The position numbers and the translations under genes are program-made. The notes under the pieces are model-generated. The model saw nothing but the letters and a program-made list of their open reading frames with translations. It ran no database searches and was not told the DNA's origin. DNA of 64,000 bases from positions 1,283,561 to 1,347,560 of the forward strand of contig JAKSGN010000020.1 of assembly GCA_024180945.1 (NCBI GenBank). The letters are read 5' to 3'. The number at the start of each line of letters is the position of its first letter. Position 1 is the first letter of the stretch. This DNA comes from Macrophomina tecta (lineage: Eukaryota > Ascomycota > Dothideomycetes > Botryosphaeriales > Botryosphaeriaceae). Positions 36,001 through 49,256 of the stretch are shown in pieces.

Positions 36001-36649
36001 AACCGGGATCCCTTATAGACTAGAATTAGCCTAATCCGCTATACGAGATCGAAAGACTTCTCGATAAAAGGAAAGTATAGGTCCGGAGTAAGATAAAATA
36101 AAAATACCTCGTATAATAGAAGGGCTAGGGACTAGCCTATAATAGCTAACTAGGAAAAAATGCGTTAAAGTAAGTAAAGAAGCTCGTCTAAGACTTCGAA
36201 GCTAAGTATTCTATTACCGCGCCTAACCGCCCGATTAGAGACAGGCGCAGAACTAAATAAAAATAACTATAAATAGTATAGTAATAATACTATAGGCCGG
36301 AATTATATTTTTCTATAGAAATTGAATCCTTAGCGGAAGCGTTAGTAAGAACACTTACGTACCTTTTAAAATTACTACTCTAATGCTCGAACTAACATAA
36401 ATATTAAAATAAGATCTTCTCGCGCTAACACGCGTTCTTTTACCTAAATAAATATAAATATAAAATTCCTCCCTTATAAATCCTTAAATAATACGTATAA
36501 AGAATAAGCCTAATAGATTCTATAGCAGTAATCGTTGCTTATAAACGTCTACTAAGAATCGCTAACTATAGTTCTTTCTTCTCTTTTCTATAAACTAGCT
36601 CTATAACTTTTATACCTTATAATTTCGTAGAGAATAAAATTACTAACTT

Positions 36650-39600
36650 CTACGCTTTCTTCCTCTACTAGAGATACTAGTATACTAATATAAGTAACCA
36701 CTTCCCTAGCTTACTAGCCTTATTAGAGACGCTCCGTTTCCCTATTACTTACTTAATTATTAATATAATCCGCGCCCGAAGGCCGGATTATTTTACAGCG
36801 AATAATCTAGTAAGCTTCCGTAATTTTAATAATATTTTATAGCTTCTCGCCGAGTATTTCGACTTCTAGCACGCTCTAGATAAGACTATAACGAATAAGT
36901 AGCTTATAACCGCCCTTTCTTTCGAACTTCCAGCCGCGCGTGACGCTATATATAGAACCTAGGAACGCTAAATCTTCTAAGTAATCACTGATCTTTCTAC
37001 TGGGATTAGCGCTATTACCTAAGAGAAGGCGATCGTTAAGGTAACTATTAATATTCTTAAGTAATCTCCTACTCTAATCGCCCCCCTTAATCTTTATAAA
37101 ACGATTATACGGTCGATCGTACGCCTTATTAACTACTATTACCTAGGCTTCCTTAACCCGAAAGACGGGTACTACGATCTAAGATACTTTCTAGACTATA
37201 TTTAGCGAATCCTTATCTCTAAAACTAACCTATAGGCGATCCTCGACTTCTATTATAACGACGGAAAGTTCGCCCGCTTTCTTAAATTAACTAATTCTAT
37301 AAATAATAATCTAAAACCGGGAGCTATCTATATCAGTTCTATCACCCCCGCTAAAACGATATTCCGGAACTACCTCTTCTAGTTACTACGTACCCACGAA
37401 CTTAAAGAATCGGTCTTAGTAATACTACTAGATAGAATTACCTTATAAAATACTAAAGTAGATAAATTTAATAAAGAGAAAACTAAATTTTTCTAAGAAC
37501 TTCTCTAAGACCCCCCTTACGGTACGTAGAGCTATATTCTACCTAAATAACTAATAGAATTACTAGTATTTATACACTTAACCTCCCCTAATCCCGAAAT
37601 AGCGCTACTAAAGATAATAGATAAGGAAATCTCCCCTTCCTCCTATCCCGCTAAGGAGAATATATAGCATTTCGATAATAACTATTTATAAGAAGTAGTG
37701 CGACGAGTAATAATATAAAAGAAGACAGCAGAATATAAAAAACTATATTTAATAAAACTATACGATACTAATATAATTATTATGACTAATAATCTTTTAC
37801 CCAAGAACGTTATTCTAAATAGTAATTTAGCCTACTAGATTATCTATATAGTACTCTAAACTAGAATTATCCCGTTACGATATCTATATAAGCTCTAGCC
37901 TAGAAATTTTATTACTATTAGCGGTTTCTTAGTTACGATAGAGCCTCTTAGAAAGCTAGCCCTTATCTAGTAATCCCTAAATAATATTAAGATAACTTTT
38001 AGTATATATAATAGCTACGTTTATATCGGCTCCGTAGGCTTTTAGTTATTAATTAAATTAATAAATAAGAGCGCTATCTAGATAGCTAAAAAGACTCGCC
38101 CCTAGTATAATTTTAGTTATAAGACTATAGAACTATATAGCTATAATAACTTTAATATACTATTTCTACTTAAGCTAGTTCGTAAGATTAATTTAGAGCG
38201 GTTTAACTCTTCTATTACTTATAAAACCGCTTATTAGAAGATCCTCGCTAGATATAAGAAAGAAAACTACCTCTTTAGATCTAATAAGAAGTTCCTAATA
38301 TATCTAGATCGGTAAAGCTACTAGTAGAAAGTACGTAAAATAGTAGCCTACCCTAGTCTAACTAGAAATACGACGTCGCTAAAATACCCTACTAATATTA
38401 TAAAATACTTCTCTATAATTAATATTCCTCCGCCCGATAAGGTTATTATAGAGAAGCTAAGCGACGTCGTTAATATTAAGATACTAAAGAGGAGTAAGGT
38501 CTACTATAATAAAAATATCGCTATTATAGAAAAGCCGACATATATACTAAATTAATAAGTATAGAAGAACTTTTTTTAGGCCGCGAGAGCTACTATCTAT
38601 AATATGGTTTTCTTAACTATAAACTATCTTATTATCTATAATAATAGCGACTCTCCTAGTAGATCTCTTATTAAGAGCGTAAAGAAATATAAGATTTATA
38701 TTATAATTAAAGGGCGTTTATAGAGAAGTTATAAAGAACTATAAAGACTATAACCGTAAAGACGACTACCCGCCTCGAGAAGAAAAACTCCTTAAACCTA
38801 AATAATAATAACGGAGTAATAGAGACCCTAATACCACCCCTATAAAGAAAGACTAGATTTAAGATTAATAATGAGTTAAAAGAGCTTCTAAGAATAGAAG
38901 AAATCCTAGCTTTTATTAGATATCTAGAATTCGTACACCGAGTTATCTTCTAATAAATTACCTAAGCGACTAAAATTCTAGAGAGGGTTAAATAGACTAT
39001 ATTCGTAGCTATAAAAGTATAGATCGAGCGCTAGAAAGAGATACTAGTATCTCTTATAAAATACGTAAGCCGAGTTATGAATATACTTACTTAGAATTAT
39101 TTAAAGTATAATATCGAAGCTCTCCGTAGTGGACTCGAGTTATAGAAGGATATTCTATAGAATAGCTTTAATACTATAACTAAAGATTACGCTACGGGTA
39201 CTCTTAACTTTAGCGTAGTAATTTCTAAGGTTACGAGAAAGACCTTTCTAGAAGATAGAATATAAGAGGCGTTATAATACTTTACGGGTTAAAAGAATAT
39301 TTCGCTAATCTAAGAGCTTCGAGCTCTAGAAGCTTAGTTTATATTTCTAGAGCGTTATAAGTATGCTATATAACGCGATATTAACTAATGTATCATAATT
39401 AGATAGCGCTTCTATACCGATAAGAAGAAACGCTAGCCGAAGCTAGAGATATCTAGAAATAAGAAACGCTTAGCACCGCTAGAATTTTATTTACTCTAGG
39501 AGATACTAAAGAAAGCTAAGCCGAATAAAATTATCTCGATCTTTAATAACGAACTTAAAGTAGAATTACTAGCTACTAGTAACCGTTTTCTCTCTCTCTA

Positions 39601-39750
39601 AGGGGAAAAACCCGTTCTAAGTATAACGATTAAACTACCGATTTAGAAGAAGAAAATCCCCGCCCTACTATAGAGTATTCTCTTCGTCTTTTCTTTCTTA
39701 TTAGCACCTTCTATAGACTAGTACGGCGATACGAAGGTCTAGGATATATA
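36650..39750 (+). pseudogene. long second open-frame relic of family C, downstream of integrase
   Basis: Reading one plus frame, only RIP-type stops (TAG/TAA) interrupt a relic of roughly 1000 codons or more, beginning near RFPITYLIINIIRARRPDYF and continuing through GYYDLRYFLDYI, SPTLIAPLNLYKTI, FNSSITYKTAY and FYLLQEILKKAKPNKI. Some segments may use shifted frames. I recognise no domain. Its position between integrase and 3' LTR is where env-like or other accessory genes occur in some Gypsy elements. Same strand as pol. Boundaries are approximate. Confidence 0.45.
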
Positions 39751-39957
39751 TAAAAAAAAAAAAAAAAAGTTCTTTTCCTTTTAGTTTTCGAGTTATAACG
39801 CTTTAGAAGAAGATAATAGATAAAAGAAGTAATATAAAGAGTTTATTTTTTCTTTTCTTTTCTTTTATTTCTCTAGCTTTTTTTTCCTCTCTAATTAACT
39901 TTCTATATCTAAGAACTATAATAGATTACGATCTATTAAAATCCACCCGCCTAGATA

Positions 39958-40157
39958 TTAGAATACAGTAGTTAGTAAAGAGAAGATTCTTTCCCGGGAA
40001 TAATAGCGCCCTCGAGCCGCCTAGAAAAGAAAGGTAGTATAGCGTAGATAAATAGCCGCCGTCGAAAGGCGTTTTAAGAAGAATTAACTACTTTTATATA
40101 TCTCGTTTCTAAAGTTCTATAAGGCCTTAATTCGTTTAGAAAGCGGATTCTAGTAAT
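39958..40157 (+). repeat. family C 3' LTR
   Basis: 200 bp, same length as the 5' LTR, followed by the ACTCG duplication (40158-40162). Confidence 0.85.
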
Positions 40158-40228
40158 ACTCGTTTATAATAGATAGAACCCTTATAATTAACTTATTAAT
40201 TAATTTTTATTCTAATATTATATATAAC
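40158..40228 (+). repeat. family B 3' LTR, continuation after family C
   Basis: Resumes the family B LTR (TTTATAATAGATAGAACCC...) precisely where 27526 left off, then is interrupted by family E at 40229. This confirms the nesting order B, then C, then E. Confidence 0.75.
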
Positions 40229-40971
40229 TATAATAGCGGCCTCTTCTACTAGGCTTCGAAGTTACCTAGTAGAGTTAGATAGCGATAGGATTTTCCTTAA
40301 AGAATAAAAGAAGGGTAAAGAATTAGAATAATAGATAGTAATTATGTAATAAATTAGTATATAGTATACGTTAGGCTTATTACCTCTAATAAGTCTATAT
40401 TAGAATCTTAAGTTAACTATAAAGGTTAAAGTACTATCTAAGAAGTATATTTATATACTATAGAAAATATATAGTAATCTATAAATAGTAGTAGATAATT
40501 AGTATTCTTAGTTATCTAAGTATTATAGAGAATAGTTATAGTCCTTTATTATTTAGTAAGCCTAGTAGATTCTACGTAACTTAAACGCTAAGATCTATTT
40601 TCTAGAACTCGACTTCTACTCTAATAAGCGGATAATATATTTAATATTCTCTTATTCGTCTCTTATATCCGAAGTTAGTTTTCTAGATTTATATTCTTTT
40701 TTTATAGGTGTCTTTCTTTTATAGAAACTTAGTTTTACTATTCTTTTAAGTAGTCGCTATACTATATAGGCGTTATTCCCGTACGGGCTTCTATTACTAC
40801 TAGGCTTAGGGCCGTACGCGCTATCTTTTCTTAAGACTAGTTTTTCTATGCGAATATTTCGGCTACGCGACTCTACTATCTATAAGGGTTTTTAGTTTCT
40901 ACGGTATTTTTTTCCGTGTGGGCTTTCTATCTATAGAGTTATAAAGCCCTTATTCTCTAGGGTTTATAATA
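40229..40971 (-). repeat. family E 3' LTR (reverse), RIP-mutated
   Basis: About 743 bp, aligned end to end with the solo LTRs at 25785 and 30078. The adjoining polypurine tract on its right side fixes LTR orientation. Confidence 0.85.
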
Positions 40972-41149
40972 CTATTTTCCCCCTTAAGGATCTTTAGCCT
41001 GAAGATTTATTTATTTATTTATATCTTAGGTTTTTTTTATTCTTTCTTTCTTTTCTCTAGTAAATTTTTATAATACCTTTAAAACGTAAGCGTATTAATC
41101 GCGAGGACTATAAGATACTTATTTCTTATTCTTTTTATTTACTCCTAGC

Positions 41150-41570
41150 TTCTAAGGGCGAGCCCGTAGAGTATTAAATAAATATTAAGAGTTCTTCTCG
41201 TTATAGAAAATATACTCGTCGTAGTTAAACTACTTATAATAGCGGGGGTCTTAATACTATAGACTATATATTCTATTTCTATTATCTCCTACTATTACTA
41301 ATATTTAACTCTAGTTAATCGTCTCGATCGGGCACGCGCTAAAGTACGTACGGACTAAGAGAAGACTCGTAAGACTATATAGACTATAATAGCCCGTTTA
41401 TCTTATTTAGAGAAATAGGAGAATCTTTTAAAGTATTATACTTATTTAATACTCTCGAAGAAGGCTATAATCGTAGAAAAGTTAGAGAAGTTAAACTATC
41501 TTAAGTTAGTTTACGAGACTAGAAATTCTATTAACCCTAAAAATACTAAAGAGAAGTAATCGCTAAAGCG
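41150..41570 (+). pseudogene. antisense accessory-gene relic of family E
   Basis: On the strand opposite E pol. A block reading SSSRYRKYTRRS fits a mutated SSSRCxKCTRRS (TGC to TAC turns Cys into Tyr), i.e. the second half of the Cys cluster. ~100 bp later comes a charged heptad-like stretch (LVNRLDRARAKVRTD, then IIARLSYLEK and KKAIIVEKLEKLNYLKLVYE) with TAG/TAA in place of Gln. Same order and spacing as the intact gene at 20128-20927. Confidence 0.6.
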
Positions 41571-44500
41571 TTTACGTAGTAATATCTTAGCTAATATCGT
41601 TATAGAGTCGTTCTAGTCTATTAGATCTCCTAGCGTTAATTCGGGTTCTATACCTTCTGAGGGTTCTAAGCTAGTAAATTAGGTGCGGTAGTCTCTGTTT
41701 TCTAACTTTAATTTTAGGTCCTTTATATATAATAAGTCGGCGGTGTTAGTTAATCTAGGTTTTAGTAATAGAACTTATTAATAAGTTCTTAATAATCGTA
41801 GAGTTTTAATAGTTTCTAGGTATTATTCTAGTCTCTCTTCTATTTAAGAAGGTATCTAAACTAACTATTAATATAGCTACTATCTAAAACTTATTCTATA
41901 TCCTAGTTTTTATTTTCGTTAGCGTCTAGATTTTCCGGTATAATTTCTTTTATTTAGCGTAATAGTATAGCGTCTTAAGGTATTAGTTCGAGTAGAACGA
42001 TATAAAATACTAGATATATTCGTATAGTATCTAGTAATCTAAGGCGAAAATTAACCTTCCTAATTTATTCTTTAATTTTAAAGAAACTAACGTTTTTAAA
42101 GTCTAATTTTTTACTTAGTTAGTTATTCTTTTTTCGTTTAAAATTTTTACTAAGAAGGTAAACTTTATTCTTTTTTTTAAGCTTTAGTATCTTCTAGTAT
42201 CGTCTATTATAGTATTTACCTATTTATAGGGCTACGAATTCGAGGTCTAGATATAGTTATATATAGAGTACCTTTAGCTAATCTACTTTAAGAATTTTTT
42301 TTTAGGCTAATAACTCGCTTAGTATCGAATATCTATAGACCGTTAGTTTATACTTATAGTTAGTATAGAATAGGGATTTTTATATAGCGAACGCCTTTAA
42401 GCTATTATATACGAATTATACGAGCGGTAGTAGCTTAATCTAGTTATCTTACGCGTAGTTAAGGTAGTAGCGTAGATATTATTCTAGCGTTTAGTTTATC
42501 CGCTCTATTTATCTATCTATCTAAGGATATACTATAGTTAAGAGCTTATACTTAGCTCTAAGCTATTAAGTAAGGCTTTACTAGAATTAAAATATAAATA
42601 GTTAATTTCTATCTAATATGAGCTCTTCTAGTAACCCGTAATTACTAAAAATTATTCTTAGAAACGTATAGGCGAGTTCTTCTATATTTACTAATTTAAG
42701 GTATAGTAGATAGTATACGTACTTTATTATTCTATTAATAATAACTAGGATTAAGTTATACTTAACCTTAGTAAGTGGTTCTCTTAACTTAGGTAGATCC
42801 GTAATAAAGTCTAGCGAGATAGATTACTAAGGGCGCTTCGATACCGATAGTAGCTAAAGCGATCTATAGAATACGTATCTCGTAGCCTTACTTCTAATAT
42901 AGAGGTTGTATTATAAGATTACCCGTTAAATAATTCTTTTAAGCCCTAGAAAATAGTAGCTTTTTATAATTTACTCTACTATCTTATCTATTTCTTAATA
43001 ACTATATACTAGGGCTTTATATATATTCTTTACGAGCTCTTCCCGTAGTTTAATCGAGACGTAGACTAATTCTAAAAATAAGATTATACTATCTACGTTT
43101 TTAGTTACCTAGGGGTTATTTTTAAGTTCTCTAATTTCTTAAGCCGTTACGTTATCTACATAGGCTTTTTAGATCTTATGCTCCTATTCGTTACTTTCGA
43201 GGCGTATCGCTATAGTAAATAGTTTAACTAGAGTAAGTAAGTTATCTAGTTCTTTTTAGAACTATATCTATTCGATGCTATAAATAGCGGTAATCTAGCA
43301 GCTATAGCTAGTAGGTATAAAAGACCTGTCTTTCTACATATTAAGTATTATAGGTTATAGATCTAGCTTTTCTTTAATATAGTTAGCTTATTTACTTAGC
43401 GCGTCTACGCGAGCGTTCTTAGATCTCTTTCTATAGATAATCTTTATATTATATAATACTAGTTCTTCTATCTATCTAATCTATCGTTAGTTTAGTTTCT
43501 TAGTAGTAGTAAAGTACGATAGGTTCTTATAGTCGTAGTATACTATAATTTAGTATTTAGCTTCTTTAAGATAGTATCTCTATTCTTTAAAGACCGTAAT
43601 AATAGCTAGAAACTCTTTATTATAGACGTTATAGTTCTTCTTAGGGCCTATTATCTTTCTTAAATAAAAGGTAATAGGGTATAGTCTATCTTACTTATCT
43701 AACTAGCTAAGGACTACTCTAATAGCGTAGTTAAAGATATTGGTTTCGACTATAATAAATAGATTAGAGTTATAGATACCTAAAACCGGGGCTTCCGTAA
43801 ATATATATTTTAGTAAGTTAAAGGCTATTTATTATCTTTTTTTTTATATAAACTCGTATTTCTTCTTAGTTAGGTTTATAAGAGGTATAGATACCTTCGC
43901 GTAGTTTAGAATAAACTTTCGGTAAAAGTTAGTAAATCTAAGAAAGAATTATACTTCTTTAATAGTTTTTAGTGGGGGCTAGTCTCTTATAGCGTCTAGT
44001 TTTTTATCGTCTATACTAATATATCTAGGGATAATAATAAACCCGAGGTATTTTATTTTCTATATATACTATTCGCTCTTTTCTAGGGCTATCTAGAGGT
44101 TTCGTTTATCTAGTATCTATAGAACTTTTCTAATATACTTAGTATATTCTTCGAGCATTTCCGAGTATATTAGAATATTATCTAGGTAAGCTAGAGGAAA
44201 TATATCTAAGTATAAACGTAGTATATCATTAACTAAGCTCTAGAAGATAGCCGATACATTAGTAAGCTTAAAGAGTATTACTATATACTCGTAGTATTTA
44301 AATCTTATTTAAAATACCGTTTTCTACTCTTTATCTTTCTTAATATAGACTAGGTAGTAGCCTTCTTTAAGATCTAGCTTAGTAAAATACTTAACGTTAT
44401 AGAGTTTATCTTATAGCTCGTTAATATAAGGTAATAGATATCAGTTTTTAACGATAATATCGTTTAGTTATCTATAGTTAATATAAAGGCGTAGTTTACC

Positions 44501-45292
44501 ATTTTTCTTTAGAATAAATAGAATAGAATATCCGGCCGATAATAATAACAGGCGTATATATCCTTGTTCTAGGTTCTTTTTAATATATTTTCTTAAGACC
44601 TCTATTTCTTTCTCTAAAAGCAAGTATATAGGCTTAAACGCGAGTTACGTTTTAGATATTAGGGGTATCTCGTAGTTCTATAGTTTATATTTAGATAATT
44701 ATTCTTTATCTCTTTTCTAGAATAGTTATTAGAGATTCTAGAATTCTTATAAAATAGTTTCTAATTCTAGGATTAGTACTAATTTATCTATAGTAGGCCT
44801 TATAATTTTACTAAGGTCTACGTTACTCTTAGTTACTAAAATACCTCGTTTAACGATATTTATCTATTTATAAATGGATAGATCGTATTTTCTACGAATT
44901 CTCTAGGGGTAGTCTTCTCCGACTAGCTTTAAAACATTATTATTCTCCTAGTAGAGGCCCCTTATTATACGAGCTAAGATTTTTTACTCGTGTTCTAGGC
45001 TTATTTTAACGAAGATTATATATACTTTTCTTCTTAGTTTCTTATACGGTTAAATATATTTATTAAAATTTCTTAGATATCTATAGAGTCTTTTTTAACC
45101 ATTAGTATTCTTTTAGCGGTTACTAAGTATCTAGCGTATATCTTATTTAAAAAGATAACTATTCTTTTCTTCTATTAAATATACGGTTCGTAAGTTTTAA
45201 ACTACGGGATTTCTAGAATAATATTATATTCTAGTATAGAGGTTACGTTAAGCGTAATCTTCTCTATATATTTTCCGATAATAAGCTTTACG

Positions 45293-45677
45293 TATTATGC
45301 CGCTACTCTTTCTAGGAAAGATCGGGCATATTATTAGATAGCGTAGGCTTTTAGAGAGCTATAGTAGTAGGTAGAAAAGAATCGCACGTAATATTAGAGT
45401 AAGAATTAATTTAATAAGTTAACTACGAGAGTCCTATCTACTATAAATAAGTATAGCCTATATATATAGAGTATTTAGTTAGATTACGGTAAATTACTAG
45501 CTAGCTTATCGTAATCTAGTAAGTCGAGTAATCTATAGTTAGTACGCTAAGTAATAGATCTACCTTCTACCCTTTAGAGCGTAATCCGGACTAAGAATTT
45601 CCCACTCTAAGAAATTAGAGCCTTTTTTAAGAAGTAGAGCTATTCTTTCTTCGTCTTCTCTAGCTAGTATCGTAATA
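45293..45677 (-). repeat. family B 3' LTR of the reverse copy
   Basis: Starts TATTATGCC and ends CGTAATA (reverse of TATTACG), with the mirrored CTAGCTAGCTTATCGTAATC block. It sits inside the protease region of family E. Confidence 0.8.
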
Positions 45678-45859
45678 CTATCCCCCCTCTAGGCGACTTT
45701 TAGCCTAAAAGTTTAAAGCTATAAATATAGAGTAGTTCTTTCTCATTTATTTCGTTACTTATTTCTAACCTTATTTCGTAATATCTAGTCGTAAGTCCGC
45801 TAAGCGCCGTAATTTAGCTACTTATATTACTTATCTAGAAGTTATTATTATACCTTTCT

Positions 45860-46330
45860 ATAGTTACTACCGTAAAAAGAGTAAGAAGTATAAGATATTA
45901 CTAAAAAAAGAGCTAAGAACTTTATCTTTTTATTATTCTAAGTATATTCGTCGGGGTTATAGCTATAACGTTTAGAGTATCTTAGTTTAAGATTATAGGT
46001 TCTCCTAGTTCTTAGTAAGTAGTTATTAATAGTTATAGAAAACTTAGTTAATTAGAAGCGCGATCGCCTTCGTAGAAAATACTTAGCTACTACTAAGGCT
46101 CTATCTACTTCTTAGTAGACTTTAGAGGCGGCTTAAAACTTTCTTCTTACTTTTATAGCCCGTTTAGAGCGTTTAGAGCGGTAGAAGTAGTTTCTTAACA
46201 ATTAGAAGTATAAAATAGTATATTAGAATTTATTATTCTTAGAGGAGCTAGAGCTTAAAAAGGCATATATAGTATAGCTATTAAGTTTAGATAGTAATAA
46301 CGTAGTAAGTTCCGACGAAGCAGTTCCTTA
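45860..46330 (+). pseudogene. antisense accessory-gene relic in the reverse family B copy
   Basis: Reads YYSKYIRRGYSYNV (mutated C-x2-C-x2-RGxSCDV, about 45.93-45.99 kb), then a coiled-coil relic with ARLERLER and LLFLEELELKKAYIV (about 46.13-46.28 kb) ending in SLDSNNVVSSDE. The stops are TAG/TAA where Gln would be expected. It corresponds to 26620-27150 on the minus strand of the other copy. Confidence 0.6.
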
Positions 46331-47390
46331 GAAGGCACTAGTAGACTAGTTTTAGATATTCTTAATACCTCCTTCGGGTTTTACTTTATAGAAGAATACT
46401 TTAGATTTAGACGATTAGAATTTCGTTAATAGTATTTCTAGATAAGTTCTTTATAGTTAAGATAAAAGACTAGTTTCTATAAAAGTTTTTAAGAATTTCT
46501 AGTAGGGTTCATTTCTTTCTATTTAATAAGATACTTATATTAACCGTTAATCTAGTCTCTATTAAAGATTTTTTCTACTAGCTATTCTCTATTGGCGTTA
46601 TCGGGGTATATTTTAATTTCTAGATTAGGTTCAGCATTACTATATACGGGTTCGAGTAAGAAGATATAGAAAACTAGATATATATTTACTTATTCTAGTA
46701 ATTTAAGTTTAAAGAAAATAGGTAAAAGTTTTTTCTTAATCTAGTAGGGTTCGATTTTTTTATAGTCTAATTTATTATTTAATTATATAGTTTTAATATT
46801 TTTTCTAAGAAACTAGACTTTATTCTTCTTCTTTAGGGGCGGCGACGCCTAGCGCCGTCTATCGTAGTATATAGCTATTTAGTATACGGTAAATTTAATA
46901 TCTTAAGCTAATTCTTAGTATAATTTGCGTAGCTAGTCTACCCTAAATATAGCTTTTTAGGCGAGTACTTCGCAGATCTAGAATTCTCCGAAGATAATAG
47001 AATCGAAACTATAGTTAGCGTAGAAGGGTGTGGTTTATATAGCTTTTATTAATATATTATTATACGCGTATTAGGCTAGTAGTAGGAGTTCGACCTAGTT
47101 ATTTTATCTATAGTTTATATAGAATCTTAGATACTACTCTAGTATCTAGTTAGTTCATTTCGTTTATCTGTTGGTTTACGGGTATACCGTTATTAATATC
47201 TTATATTTAGTTCCTAGTTTATAGACTAAGGTTTACTAGAACTTAGCTCTAAATTATAGGTCTTAGTCCATAATTAGTTCCTTGGGCATTCTATAGTAGG
47301 TAAAAATATATCTAAGAAAGAGATAGGTATAGCTCTTCGCTCTAATTTTCTTATTATAAGGAATAAAGTATACCTATTTATTAGAATATT

Positions 47391-47610
47391 TAATTTAGTA
47401 GTATTTTAGATTTAGTTATGTCTTATACTCGTTACACACCTATCTTAGTAGGTAAGCAAGTTACATACCCGTTTTACCCTAGTAGGTAGGATAGGTATAA
47501 GAGAAGCCTGTATGGCCTCCCTCTACTAGATATGCTAATTCATCCTATTTACTATTAAATAAGCCGTCACACCACTTGTTCCAATATTATTATCGTAGTA
47601 GGCCGTCTAG
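47391..47610. other. short less-mutated island between transposon fragments
   Basis: From about 47431 (GTTACACACCTATCTTAG) to 47603 (TTGTTCCAATA) CA/TG content is near normal and no other copy lies in the window. It holds imperfect pairs of CTAGTAGGTA/TTAGTAGGTA. Possibly a small LTR or MITE; not resolved. Confidence 0.35.
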
Positions 47611-48768
47611 TATAGCATTTTATAGTTATTTTAGTAGAATATAACTAATACTTCTTATTAAGTGCTTAAGGTTTACTTTTTATTTTTTTTATTACGAGGG
47701 TTCTACGGGCACTTAGAAGAGAAGTACTTATTACTACTATAGATAATATAGAGTTAATTCTTATAGCGCTACTTTTACTTATTTATTTAGTTTAGATTAG
47801 GTTCTTTAGGCTTCTTATTATTATTTTAACTATTATAGTTACTCTTCTTAGAATTCTATTAGTTAGCTGCGTTAAGGGCTATAGCGTCTTCGCCTTTAAG
47901 AATTATTTTTTTACGGTGAGGTTTCGAGGTATTAGCTTATTAAGAACCTATCTTCTATTCGTATATATAACTATCGATCTAGAACGCAAGGTCTACTATC
48001 TTTTAAAAGATAAATAAATATTTATAAATAATTATATTCTTCTTAACTTTTTTCTTTAGGCCTTTATAGAAGAGGTCGCGGAAAGTCTCATCTAACTATT
48101 TAAGATAGGCTATAAGCTATTAAAACTTAGTTACGTAGATAGCTATAGATTCTAGTTATTTAACGGTTATAATATCGTTAGAGGCTTTACGAACTTTATC
48201 TTAATTATTAAAAGTAGCCCTAAGGTTATTTACGAATCTTATATAGATACTAAAGATTTTCTTAGTTTTTTTTCGTCTCTTCCCGAGAGAGTATTCGTTA
48301 GCTAGATAATCGCGAAGATATAGTTTTATCTATATCTTTATTATTTCTCTAAGGTAGGTTAATACGAAGAGTACTTTCTTGACGTCGCTATTAAATTGCG
48401 CTTAATTAAACTAGAGGTAGCGTTATATTTAAAGTAGAAAGAATTAGAGCTTTTTTCTATCTCTATTAAACTTCTTAGATACCGCTACTTTAATCTTAGT
48501 AGCGCTTCGTTTTATTATATACTTAATTAGTCGAGCGTTTTAAGTCTTTAGCTCTTTAATAAGCTATAAGAGCTTAACTCTAGTAGGCTCTATTTACTAT
48601 ACGGGCTAAGCTAGCCCCTAGGTATTCTAAACGTAATTCTTAGCTAGGTTAACCTCTATTTAAGATTCTAGTACTATTGCTATTTCCTAAACTTATTAGG
48701 GGGTAATACCTTATTTAATAGAACTTAATTCTAGAGCCTTCCTCTTCTTATAAGAATAGTAATTAAAG
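47611..48768 (-). pseudogene. family A-like gag relic, reverse, RIP-mutated
   Basis: The minus strand matches family A gag: the zinc-knuckle region lies at about 47.68-47.76 kb, the mutated [12 protein letters not shown] block at about 47.87-47.91 kb, and the N-terminal capsid part up to 48.7 kb next to the LTR at 48769. The C-terminal end of gag is missing at the left. Confidence 0.75.
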
Positions 48769-49256
48769 TATAACGAGCGGGCCTCTACCTCTAAGAATCT
48801 AAATACTAAAGAGAAAGAAAATCTATTAAAGAAGTTTTCCTTAAATAGATATAAAAAGAGAATAAAAGTAAGTTAAATACGTAATAGAACTAAGTACTAC
48901 GTATAAAGGCCGTATTACTAATAATATATAAATTATTATTAAAGTTAACCACAAAGGTTAAAGCTATCTAAGAAGTATAGTTTATATATAAGTAGAAAAG
49001 CGTATATAATCTAGTTTCTAATCTATTTACTTTATTCCTCGGGAGGTTGATAACCTTAGAAGCGAATAAAGTAGCTTATTCTACTCTAGGTACTCTATAG
49101 TATTCTAGTCCGAGCGCCTTCGAAGTAGTAAGAGTACTATCTTAGTATTACGTACTTTATATAAGTACGCGTGGGTTCTTTTTATACTATACCTAAGCTT
49201 TCTACTTACTACCTTATTCTACTATTTTCTAATCCTATAGAGGCTACGTTATAATA
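48769..49256 (-). repeat. A-like LTR (reverse) shared between two element fragments
   Basis: About 488 bp from TATAACGAGCGGG (reverse of CCCGCTCGTTACA) to GGCTACGTTATAATA. The gag start and primer-binding-like CTTTAATTAC lie to its left (so it acts as a 5' LTR) and a reversed polypurine tract to its right (so it acts as a 3' LTR). That is the layout of a tandem LTR-internal-LTR-internal array sharing one LTR. The U3-like part differs from family A. Confidence 0.65.

Larger units (their letters stand above)
27527..40157 (+). mobile_element. family C giant Gypsy element, RIP-mutated
   Basis: 200-bp LTRs at 27527-27726 and 39958-40157 (TTAGAATACAGTAG...TCTAGTAAC/T). The target duplication is ACTCG on the right and ATTTA on the left, i.e. 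the same five bases after C-to-T/G-to-A mutation. The element split the family B LTR. Its own length is ~11.9 kb once the nested solo LTR is removed, far above the usual 5-8 kb. Order: gag relic with an Arg/Asp-rich tract (31.02-31.32 kb), protease/RT/RNase H (about 32.6-34.2 kb), integrase region (34.7-36.0 kb), then a second long relic frame (36.65-39.75 kb). Confidence 0.85.
40229..45292 (-). mobile_element. family E Gypsy element, reverse, RIP-mutated, 5' end lost or displaced
   Basis: The 3' LTR (reversed) is 40229-40971, followed by a reversed polypurine tract (CTATTTTCCCCC), an antisense-gene relic, and integrase, RNase H, RT and protease relics reading right to left up to 45292, where a reverse family B copy begins. 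RT lies at about 44.0-44.6 kb. CA/TG depletion is strong. The gag and 5' LTR were not found next to it. Confidence 0.75.
45293..47390 (-). mobile_element. family B copy, reverse, partial, RIP-mutated
   Basis: Reversed LTR 45293-45677 (385 bp, aligns with 11238-11619), a reversed polypurine tract (CTATCCCCCCTC), antisense-gene relic, then chromodomain and integrase relics (46.6-47.39 kb) collinear with 25.8-24.85 kb. Alignment to the other copy fails at about 47390, so the RT and gag half is missing here. Confidence 0.75.
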
